NCBI GenBank assembly: GCA_903831485.1
Contig: CAIKXW010000133.1
Location: 1-10,115, forward strand
Source of the DNA: an uncultured Alphaproteobacteria bacterium
Lineage (GTDB): Bacteria > Pseudomonadota > Alphaproteobacteria > Caulobacterales > Hyphomonadaceae
DNA: 10,115 nt
Direction: 5' to 3'
The position numbers and the translations under genes were made by a program. This document shows positions 5,546-10,115 of this stretch, in pieces. A model generated the notes under the pieces. The model did no database searches. It was not told the origin of the DNA and saw only the letters and a program-made list of their open reading frames with translations. Every line of letters starts with the position of its first letter. Position 1 is the first letter of the stretch.

Positions 5546-6538
5546 ATGCCGACGTCACGCCCCAAGCTCAAAGTCATCGTGACGCGCCGGCTGCCAGAGC
5601 CGGTCGAAACCCGCATGAGCGAACTGTTCGACGTCGAACTCAACACGACCGACACGCCGTTGACGATTGAGCAACTGGGCGATGCCGCCGCCCGCTGCGA
5701 CGTCCTCGTTCCGACGATCACGGACCGCATCGACGGCCGCACGCTCGCCCGGGCAGGGGACCGCATGCGCCTGATCGCCCAGTTCGGCGTCGGCGTGAAC
5801 AACATCGACGTGCAGGCCTGCATCTCGCGCGGCATCACGGTCACCAACACCCCCGGCGTCCTCACCGAAGACACCGCCGACATGACGATGGGCCTGATCC
5901 TGTCCGTGCCGCGCCGCATCGTCGATGGCGTCGCCGCCATGCAGTCGGGCCAGTTCACCGGCTGGTCGCCCACCTGGATGCTCGGCCGCCGCATCCATGG
6001 CAAGCGCCTCGGCATCATCGGCATGGGCCGCATCGGCACCGCAGTCGCCCGCCGCGCCCGCGCCTTCGGCCTGCAGATCCACTACCACAACCGAAAGCCG
6101 GTCCGCCCGCAGGTCCAGGAAGAGCTGGAGGCAACCTACTGGGACAGCCTCGACCAGATGCTCGCGCGCATGGACATCGTGTCGGTCAACTGCCCGCACA
6201 CCCCTGCCACCTTCCACCTGCTCAGCGCCCGCCGCATCAAGCTGATGAAGCCCGAGGCCTACCTCGTGAACACCGCCCGTGGCGAGGTGATCGATGAAGC
6301 CGCCCTGATCCGTGCGCTCGAAGCCGGCGACATCGCCGGCGCCGGCCTCGACGTGTTCGAGAACGAGCCCAACGTGAACCCCCGCCTCAAGGCGCTGCGC
6401 AACGTGGTCCTTCTCCCGCACATGTCGTCCGCCACCCTCGAAGGCCGCATCGACATGGGCGAGAAGGTCATCATCAACATCAAGACCTTCGCCGACGGGC
6501 ACAAGCCGCCAGACCGCGTCATCCCGGCGATGCTGTAG
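5546..6538 (+). CDS. D-isomer-specific 2-hydroxyacid dehydrogenase (glyoxylate/hydroxypyruvate reductase type)
   Basis: This cytosolic NAD(P)H-dependent oxidoreductase of 330 residues belongs to the D-2-hydroxyacid dehydrogenase family. It probably reduces glyoxylate or hydroxypyruvate; the substrate cannot be settled from sequence. In order: the N-terminal substrate domain with AQFGVGVNNIDVQA (about 78-91) and TNTPGVLTEDTADM (100-113); the Rossmann motif GIIGMGRIGTAVARRARAFG (156-175); HNRK at 181-184 at the end of the second strand, where basic residues may suit NADP; and the catalytic triad Arg245 (VNTARGEVIDE), Glu274 (FENEP) and His292 (LLPHMSSAT, where most relatives have GSAT). The ATG at 5546 follows AGAGGA (5527-5532) at a slightly long distance. 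The frame is open back to 5453, but that extension lacks family character. It stands alone, diverging from the SH3 gene. Formate or phosphoglycerate dehydrogenase are less likely. Confidence 0.88.
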   Translation: MPTSRPKLKVIVTRRLPEPVETRMSELFDVELNTTDTPLTIEQLGDAAARCDVLVPTITDRIDGRTLARAGDRMRLIAQFGVGVNNIDVQACISRGITVTNTPGVLTEDTADMTMGLILSVPRRIVDGVAAMQSGQFTGWSPTWMLGRRIHGKRLGIIGMGRIGTAVARRARAFGLQIHYHNRKPVRPQVQEELEATYWDSLDQMLARMDIVSVNCPHTPATFHLLSARRIKLMKPEAYLVNTARGEVIDEAALIRALEAGDIAGAGLDVFENEPNVNPRLKALRNVVLLPHMSSATLEGRIDMGEKVIINIKTFADGHKPPDRVIPAML

Positions 6539-6821
6539 CGCCGCGAAACCGCGCGCGGTTTGGTTTCCGTCGAGGACCACACCTCCTTGACCGCGTTCTG
6601 CCTGAAGCTGACCCAAGGGTCGGTCGAGGCCCGTGCGGACTGACGATTAGCGCCGACCCGGCGGGAGGGCTGATCCGCCCGCCGCCACCACTCCGTCACG
6701 CAGCGTCACCAAGCCCGCTGCAGTCCCGCCATGCTTTGGCCCGGCTGTTATGGCCAGTTCATGCGACTTGCCTTATGCCCGTCTCGCTCGGGCGGGCAAA
6801 GCAGCTGGGTGGATTTAGCGT
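6539..6821 (+). other. 283-bp gene-free region with several inverted repeats
   Basis: I see no convincing gene here. Besides the palindrome at 6546-6561 there is CGGCGGG/CCCGCCG (6659-6665 and 6678-6684, 12-base loop) and GCCCG/CGGGC (6777-6781 and 6789-6793). The dehydrogenase frame stays open after its stop, to a TGA at 6641-6643, without a start or ribosome-binding site. The promoter of the 6822 gene should lie here, but no good match is seen. The weak GGTGGA at 6808-6813 serves as its ribosome-binding site. Confidence 0.45.
6545..6567 (+). terminator. Palindrome just after the dehydrogenase stop, possible terminator
   Basis: A perfect 16-bp palindrome, AAACCGCGCGCGGTTT (6546-6561), starts 7 bases after the stop. 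The left arm GAAACC (6545-6550) can instead pair with GGTTTC (6562-6567), giving an alternative hairpin. The tail TGGTTTCC is only mildly T-rich, so intrinsic termination is plausible but not clear. The perfect symmetry would also suit a protein-binding site. Confidence 0.38.
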
Positions 6822-7820
6822 ATGCGTTTCGTCATTGTTTCAGCTCTCGCTGCAGTCCTCAGCGTGGCCGCCATCGCGCCCGCCATCTCGCAGGGCGCCG
6901 GGCAGCCCGCCGCCACCCGCGCCTATATGGTGGAGCCGTTCACGCCGGCTGCCCCCATCACCATCACCGCCACCGGCGTGCGCCTGCGCGCCGAGCCCTT
7001 TACCGGCAACACGCCTGTCCTGTCTTCGGGCACCACTGGCATGCAGCTCACCGTGGTCGGCATCTCGCGCCAGCCCGACTGGAACTGGTATCAGGTCGTC
7101 CTGCGCAACGGGCAGAAGGCCTTCATCCGCTCCGACCTCACCTCGGCCCCCTCTCGCGGCGACAGCACGCCGGCGCCGATAGCCTCGAACCCCGTCACTT
7201 ATCCGGCCCCGGTGATGCCGCCCATCACAACCGCGCCTATCGCAGCCGCGCCTGTGATCGCGCCGCCCGTCGTCGCGCCCCCTGTCATGCCGCAGCCACC
7301 GATCAACCTGCCGCGTCCCACCGCGCAGCCGCTGCCGCCCATCCCCACGCAACCGCTCACCAACAGCGGTGCGATCTCCCTCACGCCCGGCGCCGCCGCA
7401 ACGCCGTTGCCGCCCGTCTCAACCCCGGCGCCTGTCGACAATGGGCTGCTCTCTGTGTCGCCCGTCGCGCCAACGCCAACCCTCGCGCCGATCTCCCCCG
7501 CGCGCTCATCCTCCCCCTCCAGCGCCGGCCAGCAGATCCGCGCCCAGCTCGAGGCCAAGCGCTGCTGGTCCGACAGCTCGAACATGATGGATGCAGACCG
7601 CCTCAAGGCCAGCTTTGCGGTCAGCTTCAACGCCAACGGCCGCTTCGCAGCCGAGCCCCGCCTGATCGAGCCCGCCGCCGAGCCCGCTGGCGACCCCGCC
7701 ATGATGGTCTTCATCGCCAAGGCCCGCGCCGCCCTGCGCACCTGCAATGCGCTCGGCTATGACGTGCCGGCAGGCTACGCGACCGGCGGCGAAGTCCGCG
7801 TGGATTTCTCGGCCCGCTAG
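6822..7820 (+). CDS. Periplasmic SH3 / proline-rich / TolA-C-like protein
   Basis: This exported protein has 332 residues. A signal peptide (about 1-24, core IVSALAAVLSVAAIAPA, probable cut near AISQ) is followed by an SH3-like domain at about 47-107 (VRLRAEPFTGNTPVL, DWNWYQVVLRNGQKAFIRSD). Next comes a long Pro/Ala/Val-rich linker, about 117-232. The C-terminal domain, about 236-332, resembles TolA domain III or the TonB-type energy-transducer C-terminus as found in alphaproteobacteria: QIRAQLEAKRCWS, FAVSFNANGRF, then ALRTCNALGYDVPAG and VRVDFSAR at the end. Cys248 and Cys308 are placed to form the disulfide typical of that domain. Unlike TolA, it has no membrane anchor and no long helical stalk. 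A role linking the cell wall to outer-membrane or Tol-Pal partners is inferred. GGTGGA lies 8 bases before the ATG. It heads a run of four exported proteins. Confidence 0.8.
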   Translation: MRFVIVSALAAVLSVAAIAPAISQGAGQPAATRAYMVEPFTPAAPITITATGVRLRAEPFTGNTPVLSSGTTGMQLTVVGISRQPDWNWYQVVLRNGQKAFIRSDLTSAPSRGDSTPAPIASNPVTYPAPVMPPITTAPIAAAPVIAPPVVAPPVMPQPPINLPRPTAQPLPPIPTQPLTNSGAISLTPGAAATPLPPVSTPAPVDNGLLSVSPVAPTPTLAPISPARSSSPSSAGQQIRAQLEAKRCWSDSSNMMDADRLKASFAVSFNANGRFAAEPRLIEPAAEPAGDPAMMVFIAKARAALRTCNALGYDVPAGYATGGEVRVDFSAR

Positions 7821-7894
7821 GCAGACGCAGCTGTTCAACCCAGGTTAAGCTCCGCCCCGCCAGACTGGGGATCGGGCCAAGCTGAGGTGGGACG

Positions 7895-8317
7895 ATGAAA
7901 CGCCATTCGATCATGCTGCTCGCAGCCACGCTTGCACTGACAGCCTGCGCAACAGCCGAAGGCTACCGCCAGCGGATGGACATGCTGATTGGGGCATCAA
8001 GCGACGCGGTGCTGGTCGACTGGGGCCCGCCGCAAAGCCGCACGCCGATGTCCGACGGCCGCGAGCTGTGGAACTATGCCATGACCACGATAGACGACCG
8101 CGCCGGCTACTGGCGCGACGAGACCCGCGAGGTCACCCGCACCTACAAGGACAAGGACGGCGTCCAGCGCACGGAGACCATCACCGAAACTTTTCCGGTC
8201 TGGGAGCCGCCGCAGACTTTCCGGTCGCAGTGCGCCACACGCTTCGTCATGGCCGCCGCCCGCGTCGTGGACGTCTCCTTCGATGGCGAAGGTTGCGTAG
8301 CGGAAGAATTGCAATAG
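7895..8317 (+). CDS. Small lipoprotein, BamE/SmpA-like character
   Basis: This 140-residue lipoprotein has a signal sequence (MKRHSIMLLAATLA) and a lipobox LTAC with the acylated Cys at residue 18. Residue 19 is Ala, so sorting to the outer membrane is expected by the Asp+2 rule, as known in enterobacteria. The mature part opens with YRQRMDMLIGASSDAVLVDWG, then PPQSRTPMSDGRELWNY. This is the 'G-x-x-x-D-x-x-x-x-x-W-G-x-P, D-G-x-x-x-W-x-Y' pattern seen in BamE/SmpA-type and related small lipoproteins. Then come a charged stretch rich in Thr, Glu and Lys, and Cys113 and Cys134, which may pair. The ATG follows GAGG at 7884-7887 with a 7-base spacer. It lies 74 bp after the TolA-C-like gene, close enough for co-transcription. 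The lipoprotein call is firm; the family link is tentative, and true BamE would be shorter. Confidence 0.75.
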   Translation: MKRHSIMLLAATLALTACATAEGYRQRMDMLIGASSDAVLVDWGPPQSRTPMSDGRELWNYAMTTIDDRAGYWRDETREVTRTYKDKDGVQRTETITETFPVWEPPQTFRSQCATRFVMAAARVVDVSFDGEGCVAEELQ

Positions 8318-8343
8318 CGCCCGTCAACGATTTCGCTTGAACT

Positions 8344-8359
8344 CCCGCCCCATCGCGGG
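8344..8359 (+). repeat. Short hairpin before the hydrolase gene
   Basis: CCCGC and GCGGG form a 5-bp GC stem with a 6-base loop, followed by CTCTCTTCCC. It lies between the lipoprotein stop and the hydrolase ribosome-binding site. It could be a weak terminator or mRNA-stability element, but is short enough to be chance. Confidence 0.25.
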
Positions 8360-8389
8360 CTCTCTTCCCGCAACAGGGGAGGACGCCTC

Positions 8390-9271
8390 ATGAGAAGGCT
8401 CGCGATTTCCACATTTGCCGCGCTGGCCCTCGCGCCCGCGGCGCTGGCCCAGCTGCCATCCGCCAAGGTCACCGATCTCGGCGGCGGCATCCAGGTCATC
8501 TTCGGGCAGGGCGGAAACATCGGCGTCTCGGCCGGGCCCGATGGCGTCTTCGTCATCGACGACCAGTATCCCGGCACCGCACCCGCCAACCTTGCGAAGA
8601 TCAAGGAGATCGCCGGCGCCGGCCCGCGCTATCTCGTCAACACGCACTGGCATGGCGACCACGCCGGCGGCAACGCCGCCTTCGCCGAAGCCGGCGCGAT
8701 GATCTTCGCGCATGAGAATGTCCTCAAGCGGCTCTCCGGCGAGGTGAAATCGATCGGCCTCAACGGCCAGCCTTCGCCTGCCTCGCCAGAAGCGGCCTGG
8801 CCCGTCGTCACCTTCACCGAAGGCGTCGACTTCCACCTCAACGACGAGACAATCCGGGTTTCCAAGGTAGCGGCCTCGCACACCGACGGCGATTCGATCA
8901 TCCGCTTCGTCGAGCCCAACATCATCCATACCGGCGACCTCTTCTTCAACGGCATCTTCCCCGTGATCGACCTCGGATCCGGCGGCTCGGTGAAGGGCTA
9001 TCTCAAGGTCATGCAGGACATCTGGGCGATGGCCGATGACAAGACGCGCATCATTCCCGGCCATGGCGACATGGCGACCAAGGCCGACCTGAAAAAGCAG
9101 ATCGACATGCTCACCGGCGCCATCGCCGCCGTCGAGAAGCACGTGAAGGCCGGCGACTCATTGCAGAAAACCGTCGCCGCAAAACCGCTGAAGCCCTTCT
9201 CGAAATACGCCTGGAGCTTCATCAGCGAAGACAGCTTCACGACGACGCTCTACAACGGCCTCAAGCAGTAG
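8390..9271 (+). CDS. Periplasmic metallo-beta-lactamase-fold hydrolase
   Basis: This 293-residue protein has a signal peptide (RRLAISTFAALALAPAA, probable cut after ALA at residue 20) and an MBL fold. The zinc motif is complete: HWHGDH at 86-91 (His86, His88, Asp90, His91), His164 in ASHTDGD, Asp183 in HTGD as the bridging ligand, and His225 in IPGHGD. The Asp at the bridging position, instead of the Cys of class B1 beta-lactamases, is typical of glyoxalase II-like and other hydrolase branches, so antibiotic resistance should not be assumed. The substrate is unknown. The family's early IDDQYPGTAPANLAKI and NTHWHGDHAGGN segments are strongly conserved with the next gene. GGGGAGG at 8376-8382, 7 bases before the ATG, fixes the start. 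The next gene begins 8 bp after the stop, so the two are an operon of paralogues. Confidence 0.88.
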   Translation: MRRLAISTFAALALAPAALAQLPSAKVTDLGGGIQVIFGQGGNIGVSAGPDGVFVIDDQYPGTAPANLAKIKEIAGAGPRYLVNTHWHGDHAGGNAAFAEAGAMIFAHENVLKRLSGEVKSIGLNGQPSPASPEAAWPVVTFTEGVDFHLNDETIRVSKVAASHTDGDSIIRFVEPNIIHTGDLFFNGIFPVIDLGSGGSVKGYLKVMQDIWAMADDKTRIIPGHGDMATKADLKKQIDMLTGAIAAVEKHVKAGDSLQKTVAAKPLKPFSKYAWSFISEDSFTTTLYNGLKQ

Positions 9272-9279
9272 GTATCGAC

Positions 9280-10115
9280 ATGCGCATCCTTCTCTCGACG
9301 GCGGCCATCGCCTGCTTCATCGGCCTCGCCGCCTGTGCGACGCCGAACCCTCCGACGCCGACGGAGCCAGACCTAATCGCGCTGCATCCGCCCGAGCAGC
9401 TGCCGGTACCGCCACCACCGCCGCCACCCGCCCCCAACAGCCAGGCCTTCTCCCGCACCGTCGATCTCGGCTCAGGCATTTCCATGCTGATCGGGCAGGG
9501 CGGCAATCTCGGCCTCAGTGTCGGTGAGGACGGCGTCTTCCTGATCGACGATCAGTACGTCACCAACGCTGCGGCCAACCTCGCGAAGATCGAGGAACTC
9601 GCGAAGGGCAAACCCAAATACCTCGTCAACACGCACTGGCATTTCGACCATGCCGGCGGCAACGAGACGTTCGCCAAAGCCGGCGCGACCATTTTCGCCA
9701 GCGAGAATGTCCGCAAGCGCCTCTCCAACGAGATCATCACCACCGGCCGCACAGCACAGCCGCAAGCCGCGCCGAAAGCCGCCTGGCCCGTCGTCACCTT
9801 CACAGCGGGCGTCGACTTCCACCTCAACGGCCAGACCATCCGCGCCATCAACGCGCCGCTGCCCGCTCACACCGATGGCGACGTGCTGATCTATTTCGTC
9901 GAGGCCGACGTCCTCCACACCGGCGACACCTACATGAAGGACCGCTATCCCTTCGTCGACACCGGTTCGGGAGGCACACAGGCGGGCTTCATCGCGACGC
10001 TCACGCGCGCACTCGAGATCACCGGCCCCAACACCAAGATCATCCCCGGCCACGGCGATCTCGCGACCGAAGCCGATCTCCAGGCCGCGCTCGACATGCA
10101 CAAGGGCGCCCGCGC
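9280..10115 (+). CDS. Lipoprotein metallo-beta-lactamase-fold hydrolase, paralogue (3' truncated by window)
   Basis: The ATG at 9280 opens a frame that runs off the window end; 278 residues are visible. The signal sequence has a lipobox LAAC with Cys19, and the residue after it is Ala, suggesting outer-membrane sorting. A proline-rich tether follows, about 22-52, including seven consecutive prolines at 44-50. The MBL domain starts near residue 58. The metal ligands are complete: HWHFDH at 119-124, His197 in AHTDGD, Asp216 in HTGD, His258 in IPGHGD. Similarity to the preceding hydrolase is obvious by eye (for example GQGGN, DGVF, IDDQY, AANLAKI, LVNTHWH, DHAGGN, AAWPVVTFT, GVDFHLN). The only ribosome-binding site is a weak TAGGT overlapping the upstream stop, so translation probably depends on coupling. 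Substrate unknown; the C-terminus is not seen. Confidence 0.87.
   Translation, partial: MRILLSTAAIACFIGLAACATPNPPTPTEPDLIALHPPEQLPVPPPPPPPAPNSQAFSRTVDLGSGISMLIGQGGNLGLSVGEDGVFLIDDQYVTNAAANLAKIEELAKGKPKYLVNTHWHFDHAGGNETFAKAGATIFASENVRKRLSNEIITTGRTAQPQAAPKAAWPVVTFTAGVDFHLNGQTIRAINAPLPAHTDGDVLIYFVEADVLHTGDTYMKDRYPFVDTGSGGTQAGFIATLTRALEITGPNTKIIPGHGDLATEADLQAALDMHKGAR

Noticed and set aside
5555..6616. 353-codon - strand open frame opposite the dehydrogenase
   Set aside because: It is an antisense shadow with Val/Asp/Gly-rich composition and no domain; the + strand gene has complete catalytic motifs.
6560..6643. Short open frame after the dehydrogenase stop, ending GSVEARAD
   Set aside because: It is an in-frame continuation past the stop with no ribosome-binding site and only a TTG as possible start; too short to support.
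7169..7520. Tandem repeat array in the proline-rich region
   Set aside because: Recurring GCGCC and CCGCC words reflect Pro/Ala codons; no fixed period is visible.
8390..10115. Antibiotic-resistance beta-lactamases
   Set aside because: The bridging position is Asp rather than the class B1 Cys, and overall motifs match general MBL hydrolases.

Overview
The window is GC-rich bacterial chromosome, almost certainly from an alphaproteobacterium. The best guess is a Hyphomonadaceae/Caulobacterales-type organism, based on codon use, the fabA-fabB-fabI gene set, SH3_4-type exported proteins and an EcfG-type promoter match; the genus cannot be fixed from this sequence. It looks like ordinary core and envelope chromosome. 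I see no phage, insertion sequence, CRISPR array, tRNA or rRNA.

Layout. (1) Positions 1-943, + strand: the 3' end of rbfA (ribosome maturation), then a uridine kinase gene 5 bp downstream, probably one operon. (2) Positions 944-1709, + strand: two small, unrecognised single-pass membrane proteins. The first is preceded by a GGAAC-N16-TGTT element resembling a general-stress (EcfG) promoter. The second is preceded by a structured leader holding a possible 17-codon GTG-started peptide whose stop overlaps the gene's start codon. (3) Positions 1710-5310, - strand: reading leftward, an exported SH3-domain protein, then fabA, fabB and fabI. Together these make unsaturated fatty acids and carry out the enoyl reduction of type II fatty acid synthesis. 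fabA and fabB are close together; fabI sits behind a 240-bp spacer with a candidate promoter of its own. (4) Positions 5546-6538, + strand: a D-2-hydroxyacid dehydrogenase of glyoxylate/hydroxypyruvate reductase type, diverging from the SH3 gene and followed by a perfect 16-bp palindrome. (5) Positions 6539-6821: a gene-free stretch with several inverted repeats. (6) Positions 6822-10115, + strand: four consecutive exported proteins. These are an SH3/proline-rich/TolA-C-like periplasmic protein, a small BamE-like lipoprotein, a periplasmic metallo-beta-lactamase-fold hydrolase, and a lipoprotein paralogue of that hydrolase cut off by the window end.

There is no clear 'new system'. The most interesting items are the structured leader with its putative overlapping peptide at 1341-1456, the EcfG-like promoter before an unknown small membrane protein, the SH3-Pro-TolA-C architecture, and the tandem hydrolase duplication in which one copy has become a lipoprotein on a proline-rich tether.
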